Source of the DNA: Myxococcales bacterium | GTDB lineage: Bacteria > Myxococcota_A > Polyangia > Palsa-1104 > JAEUJZ01 | Length of the DNA stretch: 64,000 bases | Assembly: GCA_016794465.1 (NCBI GenBank) | Contig: JAEUKA010000036.1 | Location: forward strand, 1 to 64,000 | Direction of reading: 5' to 3' | In this document: positions 8,007 through 16,353 of the stretch, in pieces | Numbering within the stretch: position 1 is the first letter of the stretch | Layout: each line of letters opens with the position of its first letter | Program-made: the position numbers and the translations under genes | The notes under the pieces: model-generated | Seen by the model: the letters and a program-made list of their open reading frames with translations, nothing else | The model's database searches: none | Told to the model about the DNA's origin: nothing

Positions 8007-9137
8007 TTACTTCACCTCGCTTTTACCAGGGACCGAGCCTGTGCCAGCCCCCGAACCAGAGTTTGTGCTTGTCACAGAGTTCGCGGCGTCACTGCTGGCC
8101 AGGTCCGGCACGGGCGCAGACGGCGCAGAAGCGGCGCTGGCAGCAGGAGCAGGCGTTGGTGGCGTCGGGTCCAGATACAGCCAGTACCCAACCCCGAAGC
8201 TCAGACCACCGACGACAGACATCAGTGCAGCCCACAGAAGGGGGCTCGTCCCGCGTGTCGCCGGCATGGTGGCTCGTCCATCGCCAGACCAAGCGGCCAG
8301 CGTGGGCAGGTTGCCGGGATCGCCCATCAGCGCGGCCACAAACTCCGCCACCGACGAGTATTGATCTTGCTTGTCATGGCTCAGCTTGTCCGAAAGGACC
8401 GAGCGCAGCACCGCGTCGATCCGCGCCGGAATCTTGCGGTTGGCAAAGTGCAGCGGCAGCAGGGCCTCGCTGCCTTTGACCGGCGTGCTGGGCACCCCTC
8501 CGAGCAGCTCGGAAACCAGCGCCGCCAGACCGCGAATGTCGTCGAAGTACTTGCTGCGCTTGGCATGGCCGTTGCCATTGCCGTTGCCGCTGAGTCCCTC
8601 AAAGAACGTCGCTGCGCCCAGGTCGAGCAGATAGATGTGATCTTCCGCTTCGAGATCAGCTTGGCGTTCCTCGTCGGTGGGTGGCGACAGAAAGACAGCG
8701 CCGGGATTGATGCCGCGATGGACGAAGCCGGCCCCGTGAATCGCCTGCAGCGCCCCTCCGACTGTACTGGCCAGCTGAAGCGCGACGTGCAGTGGCAGCA
8801 CATGCCCCGGCTGACTGTCGAGCCGACTCTTGAGCGACTCTCCGTGGAGGCGCTCCATCGCGATGAACAGGTGTCGCTTGCCTTTCCACTCGAGGCTGCC
8901 GACCTCAATCACCGGTACCAAGTTCTTGTGCGTGGTTGCGGTCACCTTCTGCACATCACTGACCAGGCGACTTGCCGCTGCTTTGTCCTTCGGCAGCTCG
9001 GACAAAAAGACTTTTACAGCGACGGGACGGTCCGATTCTCCTTGATTTGCGGCATAGACAGTGCTCTGCGCACCGCGAGCGAGAACCTCGCCAAATCGAT
9101 ATCCCCCAAGCGTCTTCCCTGATAGGTCACGCGACAT
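8007..9137 (-). CDS. Membrane-anchored Ser/Thr pseudokinase
   Basis: A 376-residue protein with a Hanks-type kinase fold (about 10-290), one membrane helix (about 305-328), and a short Pro/Ala/Ser-rich outside tail. The VAVK lysine (about 42) is kept, but the Gly loop is degraded (LARGAQSTVY), the catalytic HRD is HRG (HRGINPGAVF, so the catalytic Asp is lost), and DFG is DLG. It is therefore probably a scaffold or sensor rather than a kinase. A Gly-Asn repeat (SGNGNGNGH) lies in the activation segment. I chose the ATG at 9137; an in-frame TTG at 9143 is possible. It is the first gene of a pair with the TPR protein. Confidence 0.82.
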   Translation of the reverse strand: MSRDLSGKTLGGYRFGEVLARGAQSTVYAANQGESDRPVAVKVFLSELPKDKAAASRLVSDVQKVTATTHKNLVPVIEVGSLEWKGKRHLFIAMERLHGESLKSRLDSQPGHVLPLHVALQLASTVGGALQAIHGAGFVHRGINPGAVFLSPPTDEERQADLEAEDHIYLLDLGAATFFEGLSGNGNGNGHAKRSKYFDDIRGLAALVSELLGGVPSTPVKGSEALLPLHFANRKIPARIDAVLRSVLSDKLSHDKQDQYSSVAEFVAALMGDPGNLPTLAAWSGDGRATMPATRGTSPLLWAALMSVVGGLSFGVGYWLYLDPTPPTPAPAASAASAPSAPVPDLASSDAANSVTSTNSGSGAGTGSVPGKSEVK

Positions 9138-9309
9138 CGCCAACGTCCCACGCCATGGCCCCCGGCATCGCGGGCAAGCTGTAATGGCTTTGTAAGCAGA
9201 CTATCAAGGATCTATGCGTTAGAGAAGGCTTTTATCGGGGTGCTGGCCTACGGCTGCGTCTGCGCGGATGCAATGGTTCGGGCGCAAGTCTCGGCGGAAG
9301 TGGGCACAG

Positions 9310-10017
9310 CTAGTGAAGCATCGGACGCACGGGCGGCTCTGGATCGGGCTGGCTCGGAGGCGGCGGGCTCAGGCTCGGCAGCGGCGGCAGCTCACGGGAC
9401 CACGGCAGCGTCGCCAGAGTGCCCGGTACACCCAGGTCGTCTGCATGCAGCACCGAGCCTTGCTCAAGGACGATGACCCGAAACATGCCGTCATAGCGCA
9501 GCAGCCGCCCGACATAGTTATAGAAGCGTCCGAGCTGGAGCTTGTGACGAAGCCGGCTGCGCTCGGGCTCGGCAACCATCAGCGAGACTTCATAGCTGCT
9601 CGTCGCTCCCAGGTGATGAAACAAGAACGCTTCACTGGTCACAAACCGCAGCTGGCCCGACCAGCGGACCCAGCGACCTTGGTAGTAGCGGGACCAGCGC
9701 TCGGCCTTTTCCTGGCTCGTGAAGTCGCGCGGCACAAACAGCCGATACGTGTCGAGAAACTGCGCCTCAATGTAGTCGGGCGACGAGGATGGCACAGGCG
9801 GTGGCGGGACAAAGCCGGCATCGCCATCAGAAGGGGCGTCGGCAAGAGGGCGAAGCGCAGCAACAGCGCCCGGACTCGCAGCGAGGTCTGGGCCACCACC
9901 AGTCACGCGAGGCGCAGTCGGACAACCGGATACAAAAAACGTCAGCGCAACCACAAAAACCGCCAGCGCAACCACAGAGCAGCGCAAGGAATCTCGGGAC
10001 CGGCGATCATGAATCAT
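9310..10017 (-). CDS. Lipoprotein, hypothetical
   Basis: A 235-residue lipoprotein. The ATG at 10017 gives a short basic start, a hydrophobic stretch, and the lipobox FVSGC; the frame is open further upstream but that would bury the signal. After a Pro/Ala linker comes a compact domain with RWVRWSGQLRFV and YNYVGRLLRYDGMFRVIVLEQG, which looks like a beta-rich OB- or SH3-like fold. The C-terminus is Pro-rich. Function is unknown. Confidence 0.7.
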   Translation of the reverse strand: MIHDRRSRDSLRCSVVALAVFVVALTFFVSGCPTAPRVTGGGPDLAASPGAVAALRPLADAPSDGDAGFVPPPPVPSSSPDYIEAQFLDTYRLFVPRDFTSQEKAERWSRYYQGRWVRWSGQLRFVTSEAFLFHHLGATSSYEVSLMVAEPERSRLRHKLQLGRFYNYVGRLLRYDGMFRVIVLEQGSVLHADDLGVPGTLATLPWSRELPPLPSLSPPPPSQPDPEPPVRPMLH

Positions 10018-10114
10018 GTGACATCGCCAGGTGTATCGCTCGACAGACACGGCTCCAGTATCGGCTGCACCTGTCGTTCCTGTACATCGCGATGTCACAG
10101 CGTGAATCGTCACT

Positions 10115-10143
10115 TTGAACGATACGTTTAGTTTACATAATAT
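10115..10143 (+). promoter_or_regulatory. Sigma-70-type promoter for the lipoprotein pair
   Basis: TTGAAC (10115-10120), a 17-base spacer, and TAATAT (10138-10143) make a near-consensus sigma-70 promoter. It stands in an AT-rich patch unusual for this GC-rich region, about 50 bases before the start of the downstream lipoprotein gene. Confidence 0.65.
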
Positions 10144-10193
10144 ACATTATCGGCGCTTGACCGGTGAGCAGCCTCGGCGCTACCGTTGGCAAC

Positions 10194-10955
10194 ATGTGGC
10201 GATGGCGTGGTTCCGGACAGTTCTTGCGGCGATTCGCGAGGCTTCGCAGCACAGGTGTCAGCGCGGGTCTTTTGGCTGCCCTGCTGACCAGCGGCTGCGG
10301 CTATCAGTCCAGCTACGTGGCACCACTCGATGGCCGCGCGCGCGTCATTTGGAACAGCAGTGACCGCGAAGCCACGGTAACGCTCGCTGGTGGCGGTCTA
10401 AGCCAGGCCTGCGAGGTCGCGATTCGCCAGCTAACCACCCAAGAGCGCATGCCGCTGGAAGGCAGCTTCGTTCGGTTGCCCGAGCTGGAGCCTACAGCCT
10501 CGGTGACTTATCGGGTCAGTAGCTACGGCGGCGGGTATTGGGTGCCTCGCTACTATGGTCCAGACATCATCGTCGTTCATCCGGGCATCCCGCCTCGCTT
10601 GCTGCGGCCACCGCTGTTTGTTCCGTCGCTGGTTCGGCCCGGTTTGCCCGTCTATCGAGTCGGCGCTCCCGTCGGTGGTGGCATCGGCAAAGGTGGACTT
10701 CGCATGGGACGCGGCGGCGGCGGGAGCGGCATGAGCGGCGGCGGCGGCGATGCCGGCAAAGGCTTGGCGATCTTGGCCGTGATCGCAATCGTCGTGATGC
10801 CGGTGATCTCGATCTCGCTGGCAACGGTTCGACCCGAGAGCGAGCGCCAGGCCTCCGAAGCCATCGACGCAGCCAATGCTTATAACGACGTACTGCGCAG
10901 CGGAAACTCACCTTGTGATCCACAGCTGGCGACGGATGCAGGAGGTTCGTCATGA
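10194..10955 (+). CDS. Lipoprotein with Gly-rich region and membrane helix
   Basis: A 253-residue protein starting MWRWRGSG, with a basic start, hydrophobic segment and lipobox LTSGC. The mature part has a beta-rich region, a Tyr/Pro-rich stretch (PRYYGPDIIVVHPGIPPRLLRPP), a Gly-rich run (about 165-195), and a membrane-spanning segment (LAILAVIAIVVMPVISISLA). I chose the ATG at 10194 over an upstream GTG at 10164 because it gives a normal lipoprotein signal. It overlaps the next gene by 4 bases. Function is unknown. Confidence 0.7.
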   Translation: MWRWRGSGQFLRRFARLRSTGVSAGLLAALLTSGCGYQSSYVAPLDGRARVIWNSSDREATVTLAGGGLSQACEVAIRQLTTQERMPLEGSFVRLPELEPTASVTYRVSSYGGGYWVPRYYGPDIIVVHPGIPPRLLRPPLFVPSLVRPGLPVYRVGAPVGGGIGKGGLRMGRGGGGSGMSGGGGDAGKGLAILAVIAIVVMPVISISLATVRPESERQASEAIDAANAYNDVLRSGNSPCDPQLATDAGGSS

Positions 10956-11590
10956 GTCCCAAGCTGACTCGCGGCACGGCGACACTGGCGCTCTTTCTGA
11001 CGACGCTGACGACGCTATTGGGCGGCTGTGCGACGACGCAGTATCAGCCGCAGCTGGTGGCGCGCGGCGAGCTGACCCTTCGCTACGACGGTGGCTTCGT
11101 CATGCAGGCCCAGGGAAAGCCAGTGGCAAGCGGGCTTTCCTATCGCGGACTCGACCAATTCGTGGCGTGTGTTCCCGAGGCGCATCGGCATGCGCGGTCG
11201 GCCCAGCGTCACGGTGGAGCGGCAGTCGCGCTGTCGGTGCTCGGCGTGACGTTCTCACTGGCCTCGCTGGGAAGCTTGGTCGGGCTGTCGGATAGCAATC
11301 ACATGTGGACGTGGCTGGGCGCGGGTCTGGGGGCTGGCACCATCGGGCTGACGCTGTCGGCGCTGTCGTGGCGTGAAAAAAACCAGGCCAACGGTCATGC
11401 GCTGGATGCGATGAACCACTACAACGATGCCGTCGGTAGCTTGGGAGCAACTTGCCAGGATCTGCGCTATCCGCCCGCCGCTGGGCCAAACCCGGCTGAT
11501 TTGTCGCCACCAGCAACGCCAACAGCGACGGACCTGGCACCAGGAAGCTTGCCCCCACCACCGTCTGTCGATCCGTCGAGCAGTCCCTGA
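10952..11590 (+). CDS. Lipoprotein with glycine-rich transmembrane hairpin
   Basis: A 212-residue lipoprotein with lipobox LLGGC. The mature part has a short beta-rich domain, then two hydrophobic Gly/Ala/Leu-rich segments (about 85-107 and 115-137), and a long Pro-rich tail. It overlaps the preceding lipoprotein gene (ATGA), so the pair is co-translated. Both end their folded part with an N-A/H-YND motif (AANAYNDVL and MNHYNDAV), suggesting they are related or act together. Function is unknown. Confidence 0.7.
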   Translation: MSPKLTRGTATLALFLTTLTTLLGGCATTQYQPQLVARGELTLRYDGGFVMQAQGKPVASGLSYRGLDQFVACVPEAHRHARSAQRHGGAAVALSVLGVTFSLASLGSLVGLSDSNHMWTWLGAGLGAGTIGLTLSALSWREKNQANGHALDAMNHYNDAVGSLGATCQDLRYPPAAGPNPADLSPPATPTATDLAPGSLPPPPSVDPSSSP

Positions 11591-11650
11591 CCACCAGCGC
11601 GTGACAAACGGCCATCGCCTGCGCTAGACCATCGGGCAGCGAGGTACTCG

Positions 11651-12529
11651 ATGTCCACGGCTGTGCCCTCCCCTGCCCCTTCTTCAGCGACGGAAACTGC
11701 TGCCAATCATGACCAAGCTCCGGTGACTCCACGTGGCGATCGCTTGATCGACGTGCTGGAGGTCATGGAGCGACTCCTCGCCCCCGATGGCTGTCCGTGG
11801 GATCGCGAGCAGACGCTCGACAGCCTGCGCCACTATCTCATCGAAGAGTCGTTTGAAGTGCTGGATGCGCTCGACGACAACGATGTGACTGCACACTGCG
11901 AGGAGCTGGGCGATGTGCTGTTCCAGATCGTCTTCCAAGCGGCGCTGCGGGCACGTGAAGGCGCCTTCACCATCGACGATGTTTGCACCAGCATTGCCGA
12001 CAAGATGCGGCGCCGGCATCCCCACGTCTTTGGCGATGCGAAGGTCAAAGACTCTGCCGAGGTCGTGACCAACTGGAGCGCCATTAAAGCCGCCGAGCGC
12101 AAGGCAACCGGCAAAGTCCGCCGCACGCTCGACGGGATTCCCAAGTCCATGCCCGCGCTCAAGCGGGGTCAGATGATCGCAGACAAGGCGGCGGCGACCG
12201 GCTTTGACTGGCCCGACATCGCTGGGGTCCGCGCCAAAATCGACGAAGAGCTGGCCGAGCTAGACGCCGAAGTCCGAGCCGGAATCGAGCACAGCAGCCG
12301 CGACCGCATCGAGTCCGAGCTGGGTGATGTGCTGTTTACCTTGACGCGGCTCGCCGGCAAGCTCGGTGTCGATGCAGAGCAGTCGCTGCGTCGGGCCAAT
12401 TCGCGATTTATCGGTCGCTTTGACGCCATGGAAGATCGCATCCACAGCGAGGGACAGAAGCTGGCCGAGCTGACTCTTCCGCAGATGAACCAGCACTGGG
12501 AGGCAGTGAAACGTATGCAAAAGGAGTAG
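11651..12529 (+). CDS. mazG: Nucleoside triphosphate pyrophosphohydrolase MazG
   Basis: A 292-residue protein matching MazG, which hydrolyses NTPs and dNTPs to the monophosphate and pyrophosphate in the cytoplasm. Two MazG domains are visible. The first has DGCPWDREQTLDSLRHYLIEE and the metal-binding EESFE ... EELGD set; the second has DEELAEL ... ESELGD. The length is close to the usual 260-280 residues plus an N-terminal extension of about 27 residues rich in Ala, Pro and Ser. It stands alone between a lipoprotein pair and the STAS gene. Confidence 0.95.
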   Translation: MSTAVPSPAPSSATETAANHDQAPVTPRGDRLIDVLEVMERLLAPDGCPWDREQTLDSLRHYLIEESFEVLDALDDNDVTAHCEELGDVLFQIVFQAALRAREGAFTIDDVCTSIADKMRRRHPHVFGDAKVKDSAEVVTNWSAIKAAERKATGKVRRTLDGIPKSMPALKRGQMIADKAAATGFDWPDIAGVRAKIDEELAELDAEVRAGIEHSSRDRIESELGDVLFTLTRLAGKLGVDAEQSLRRANSRFIGRFDAMEDRIHSEGQKLAELTLPQMNQHWEAVKRMQKE

Positions 12530-12588
12530 CTGGATCGACTGTGCCGCGAAATGTCTTGCCTGTCCTGGAGCAATCGAATCATGATAAT

Positions 12589-12622
12589 TACGTGCGCATA
12601 AGTACAATATTTCGCGCACGTA
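12589..12622. promoter_or_regulatory. 34-bp dyad over a possible -10 box, upstream of STAS gene
   Basis: TACGTGCGC and its exact reverse complement GCGCACGTA are separated by 16 bases, giving perfect 9-bp arms. The spacer holds TACAAT (a fair -10 box) and the STAS start codon is 10 bases beyond. The layout fits an operator for a dimeric repressor placed over the promoter. No regulator binding this motif is known to me. Confidence 0.5.
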
Positions 12623-12631
12623 TTTCGCATC

Positions 12632-13459
12632 ATGGCTGAGAAGACGTTCGTCACCGTCGCCTTTGAGCGAATCCAGCGCGTCGTCGATATCTTGTCGATG
12701 GTGTCAATTGGGGAATACAGCCCCGATCTCATCCAGATTGAACCCAGCACGCAGGCCGATGAGTTCTCGGTTCTCGAGGCTGCACTCAACATCTATAACC
12801 AAGAGCTGGCGTCGGCGCGGCTGCAAAACGAGCGCTACATCGGCGAGCTAGAGCAGTCGAAGCGAGAGCTGCAAGAGCAGATCGCGACGATCGCCAAGCA
12901 GCAGCTGGCCATTCACGAGCTGTCGACGCCTATCGTCGAGGTCTGGGAAGACATTCTGCTGTTGCCGATCATCAGCTCGCTCGACTCCCAGCGGGCCGCC
13001 GAGATGACGGAAAAGCTGCTCGACCGCGTCAAGCAGAGCCGCTCTCGCTGCATCATCATCGACATCACCGGCGTCGAGCTGGTCGATACCAACACCGCCA
13101 ACTCGATGCTGAAGATGACGCGGGCGGCGCGGCTGCTGGGAACGACCTGTGTGCTGACAGGAATTCGGCCCGAGATTGCGCGGACGATGGTGCAGCTTGG
13201 CGTCGAGCTGGAGGGAATCAAGACGCTGCGGACGCTCAAAGATGGGCTGCGCGAGTGTTTTGCCTTCCTTCATCAGCTGAAGCTTCAGGAACAGCGAGCG
13301 GCCAAGGCGGATAGCAACAGCGCGCTCAGTCTGTTGCAGCCACGTCGACGCAAAGCCGCAGCCAAGACCGCAGAGACGGACGCTCCGCACGACGCCGAGT
13401 CTGAGTCCGCGCCCTCCCCCGCTCACCACGAGCATCCCAGTTCATCCGACGAGCTGTAG
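12632..13459 (+). CDS. STAS-domain protein, RsbR/stressosome type
   Basis: A 275-residue cytoplasmic protein. An N-terminal helical region (about 1-95) ends in a coiled coil (ELEQSKRELQEQIATIAKQQLAIHELSTPIVEVWEDILLLP), followed by a STAS domain (about 100-212) with CIIIDITGVELVDTNTAN and TCVLTGIRPEIARTMVQLGV. The Thr residues in DITG and NTAN fit the phosphorylation region of RsbR-type stressosome proteins. The Ala/Glu/Ser-rich tail (from about 220) is unusual. RsbS and RsbT are not next door. A palindrome covers its promoter region. Confidence 0.88.
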   Translation: MAEKTFVTVAFERIQRVVDILSMVSIGEYSPDLIQIEPSTQADEFSVLEAALNIYNQELASARLQNERYIGELEQSKRELQEQIATIAKQQLAIHELSTPIVEVWEDILLLPIISSLDSQRAAEMTEKLLDRVKQSRSRCIIIDITGVELVDTNTANSMLKMTRAARLLGTTCVLTGIRPEIARTMVQLGVELEGIKTLRTLKDGLRECFAFLHQLKLQEQRAAKADSNSALSLLQPRRRKAAAKTAETDAPHDAESESAPSPAHHEHPSSSDEL

Positions 13460-13553
13460 TCCGGTCTGCCGCAGACGCAGCGGTACCAACGCCCGACGGC
13501 GCTGCCGAGCGATCCCCGTCGCATCGCGCCACAGTCAGCGATCTTGCGAAGGT

Positions 13554-14003
13554 CTAGCGGTGTGGACCGGGACGCTTGCCGGTGCGAAGGAATGTGAAGT
13601 AGTCGGCGAGGATCTGACCGTGATCGAACGCTAGCTGCGGCAGGTTGTCCTCGGTGAACACGGCGACGCGACCCGCATCATCAGCAGCGGTAGGTGTTCC
13701 GGTCGCAGTGGCGAGAAACACGGTCGAGACAGTGTGACGACGGGGATCTCGCTGCGGTGAGGAGTACGCGAAAAACTGCTCCACCAGCTCAATGTGCAGC
13801 GAGGTTTCTTCCAGCGCTTCACGGGCAGCAGCCTTTGCCAGGGGCTCGCCGACATCGACGAAGCCACCGGGTAGCGCCCAGCCATGCGGTGGATAGCGAC
13901 GCTCGATCAGCACCAACACTGGCCGATCCGCCCGACGGAGCGGGTGATCCACCAAATCGATGATGCAGTCAACAGTACAGAGCGGCGTAACCGGCAGAGC
14001 CAT
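13554..14003 (-). CDS. Nudix hydrolase
   Basis: A 149-residue protein with a complete Nudix box (GGFVDVGEPLAKAAAREALEETSL), in which the usual Gly near the end is Ser. The GWALPGGF lead-in and the LVLIERRYPPHG strand resemble ADP-ribose pyrophosphatase-like members. Such enzymes cleave nucleoside diphosphates linked to another moiety with a divalent metal. The substrate cannot be told. It converges on the STAS gene and is followed on its other side, in the same direction, by an exported protein gene 8 bases away. Confidence 0.9.
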   Translation of the reverse strand: MALPVTPLCTVDCIIDLVDHPLRRADRPVLVLIERRYPPHGWALPGGFVDVGEPLAKAAAREALEETSLHIELVEQFFAYSSPQRDPRRHTVSTVFLATATGTPTAADDAGRVAVFTEDNLPQLAFDHGQILADYFTFLRTGKRPGPHR

Positions 14004-14011
14004 GCGTGAGC

Positions 14012-14941
14012 CTATTCCTTAGGAATCTGCTTGTTGCCCTTGAACTTGATGACTTCGCTGCCGTACTTCCACTCGGCGGCTTTGCCAGCACCCTTGGGAC
14101 CGGGATCGCCATCGAAGAACGGGAAGGCATCGGGGTGGGCCTCGAAGACCTTCTTGCGATCGCCCTTGAGCTTCTTGACCCACTTGTCGCGCGGCACACC
14201 ACCGTCAGTGCCAGCTGGTGCGGCGGCGGGCTTTTCGGACTTCACGTCCTTGGTATCGGTCGCTGCCGGCTTGGCCGTGGTGTCGGTCGCCGCCGGTGCC
14301 GGTGTTGCTGCCGCCGAGCTGCCCTTGGCCTGCTCACACTCGGTCAGATACTCGCGCAGCGGCTTCATCTTGCTGCCCGGCACCAGCTCATACTGAAGCT
14401 GAAGGTTGCCGCCGCTCGACTCTGCTTCCTTGAACGCGGCCACACAGGCTTCCCCGGCTGCCTGAACGGCCTTGCCATCGGGCTTGGACTGCGCGTTAAG
14501 GTCGGTGAGCGCCTTGTACGCTTGCCGCAGCTTGGGCAGCTTCGACAGCATCGCCATCCGCGCCTGCAACACCTCGACTGCCGTCTTAAAGTGCTGCCGG
14601 GCCCAGTCAACGCGGGCATCGCGCGGCGCCTTGTTCATCAGGTCAATCGCCTGATTGAGCTTCGACTCGACGCCATCGGACTGGCCGCCATCAAGGACCT
14701 TTTCGGCCTCGCGGAGCAGCTTCTTCGCATCGTGCATTGCCACTTCGCCTTCGGGAGCAGAGCGGAGCAGCTCGCCATCACAGCCAGGCAAGTCAGCGAT
14801 GCGGAAGGTCCGTTTGAAGTCTTCGATTTTTCCGCAACCACGCTCTGGATCACGCCACCACTGATCGGCAGCTTGAGCGGTTTGCAGAGGCAACAGGAGG
14901 AGCCCTAGCAAGGGCAGGGATGCAGCGGAAAGCCTAACCAT
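14012..14941 (-). CDS. Secreted protein of unknown function
   Basis: A 309-residue exported protein: signal peptide with cleavage likely after AQA (about 23), a Cys-containing helical region (25-205), a low-complexity Ala/Thr/Lys/Pro linker (about 208-250), and a basic C-terminal domain with DKWVKKLKGDRKKVFEAHPD and EWKYGSEVIKFKGNKQ. Cys occurs in four places in the helical part, compatible with disulphides. It lies between the kinase and Nudix genes on the same strand. I do not recognise the family. Confidence 0.65.
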   Translation of the reverse strand: MVRLSAASLPLLGLLLLPLQTAQAADQWWRDPERGCGKIEDFKRTFRIADLPGCDGELLRSAPEGEVAMHDAKKLLREAEKVLDGGQSDGVESKLNQAIDLMNKAPRDARVDWARQHFKTAVEVLQARMAMLSKLPKLRQAYKALTDLNAQSKPDGKAVQAAGEACVAAFKEAESSGGNLQLQYELVPGSKMKPLREYLTECEQAKGSSAAATPAPAATDTTAKPAATDTKDVKSEKPAAAPAGTDGGVPRDKWVKKLKGDRKKVFEAHPDAFPFFDGDPGPKGAGKAAEWKYGSEVIKFKGNKQIPKE

Positions 14942-14974
14942 AGCTTATTAACTCAGCAGAGTTAGGCGCGTCGG

Positions 14975-16255
14975 TCAAGAGGCGTCAATTCGCGTCGGCA
15001 TCTTCACGGTTATTGCCTGTGTAACCGCATGTGGGTCTGCTGGATGAGGCTTGGTGGCGGTGGCCGGAGCATCCCAGTGCGGGCCAAAATCGGGACGCGC
15101 GGCGCCTCTTAATGGCCGGTCCGGCAGCAGCCCCGGTCGCGCCAGCAGCTCATGGAGCAAGGCACGCACGGCATAGGCACTGCTTGGACGATCGCTCGGT
15201 GCACGAGCCACCAGCTGGACCATGAGATCCTCTAGCTCGTCGGGCAAGCGGTAGCGGGGATTGATCTCTCGCGGGCGCAGGCGCGGCGCATCCAGGTGAG
15301 ACTTCATCATCAGCGCTTGATTTTTACCTGGAAACGGCAGCTCACCGACGATCATCTGCCACAGCAGCATGCCCACCGCGTAGAGATCGCTGCGACCATC
15401 AACAGGCTCATCGGCCAGCGTCTCCGGTGAGATATAGGCCGGCGTCCCCAGAATGTCCGAAGCCCGCGTCGAGACACCACACCAGCGCGCCACCCCAAAA
15501 TCGACCACTTTCACAAAGTCGCGATCGGCCCCCGGAGTCGCAGGAATCGTCGGACCGTGCACCACCGGCGGAGCGTGCGCCAGCAGCAGGATGTTGTCCG
15601 GCTTGATGTCGCGATGAACCATTCCGCAAGCGTGCGCGTCTCCCAGGGCTCCACAGACCTGCGCCATGATGTGGGCTGCCCGTCGCGCTGACAGCGGTCC
15701 GCTCAGCATGTCGTGGCTCAGCGGCTTGCCGGCGAGAAGCTCCATGACAAGGTACGGCACCCCATGCTCGGTTACGGCGTAGTCATGCAGCATCACGACG
15801 TGTGGACTGCGCAGCTCGGCAATCATCCGCGCTTCTTGCAAAAATCGCTGCCGCATCCGCGCATCCTGTAGCGCCGTCCGATTGAGCAGCTTGATCGCCA
15901 CCCGCAGCCCGAGTGAAACCTCCTCTGCTTCGTAGACCGCCCCAAATCCGCCCGATCCAAGACACGTCAGCAGTCGATACCGCCCGCCGAGGAGTGCTGC
16001 CTGTGCAGACGCGGCTCCGAATCCCAGCTCGCCACGACCCCCGCCACGCGATGCGGCACCGCCTTGTAGCGCCTGGGCGAGAGCGTGCGGCGCCCCAAGG
16101 TCCCCACTTCCCGCGATCAGATCGGCCACCGCAGGGCTTGGCGCAGCCGGAGCTTCCGTCGGAAGGCTCGATACCGCAACCCCAAGAGCCGCAGCGCAGC
16201 GAACACAAAAGCGGGCCTCAGCTTCGTTTGGGTAATAACAGGTTGCACAGTCCAT
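14975..16255 (-). CDS. Ser/Thr protein kinase with N-terminal zinc ribbon
   Basis: A 426-residue soluble Hanks-type kinase. Two CxxC pairs at the N-terminus (CATC and CVRC, residues 3-20) form a zinc-ribbon-like finger, followed by a Gly/Ala linker. The kinase domain (about 92-355) has all catalytic residues: GSGGFG loop (100-105), VAIK Lys122, HRDIKPDN (214-221), DFG (252-254) and SPE in place of APE. A Pro/His-rich tail follows. It should be active. It is transcribed away from the FG-GAP gene, 98 bases apart, so the two share a promoter region. Confidence 0.93.
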   Translation of the reverse strand: MDCATCYYPNEAEARFCVRCAAALGVAVSSLPTEAPAAPSPAVADLIAGSGDLGAPHALAQALQGGAASRGGGRGELGFGAASAQAALLGGRYRLLTCLGSGGFGAVYEAEEVSLGLRVAIKLLNRTALQDARMRQRFLQEARMIAELRSPHVVMLHDYAVTEHGVPYLVMELLAGKPLSHDMLSGPLSARRAAHIMAQVCGALGDAHACGMVHRDIKPDNILLLAHAPPVVHGPTIPATPGADRDFVKVVDFGVARWCGVSTRASDILGTPAYISPETLADEPVDGRSDLYAVGMLLWQMIVGELPFPGKNQALMMKSHLDAPRLRPREINPRYRLPDELEDLMVQLVARAPSDRPSSAYAVRALLHELLARPGLLPDRPLRGAARPDFGPHWDAPATATKPHPADPHAVTQAITVKMPTRIDAS

Positions 16256-16353
16256 GGGCAGCGCTCGCTCGGGTCAAAAAAACCAGCTGGGGCGACTTTA
16301 TCGAGCTGTCTGCGGTCGGCAATTTTTGTCGGTCTTGTGGTACAGGTTTGCCC

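Noticed and set aside
7365..9122. Long plus-strand open frame (585 codons) antisense to the pseudokinase and TPR genes
   Set aside because: Rich in Arg, Gln and His with no family motif, whereas the minus strand encodes clear kinase and TPR proteins. High GC makes long antisense frames common.
9138..9309. Possible minus-strand promoter TTGATA-17-TTACAG for the pseudokinase operon
   Set aside because: The -10 box is poor; spacing alone is not enough support.
14942..14974. TAACTC-AGCA-GAGTTA inverted repeat between the kinase and an exported protein
   Set aside because: Six-base arms only and no T-run or promoter elements, so it may be chance.
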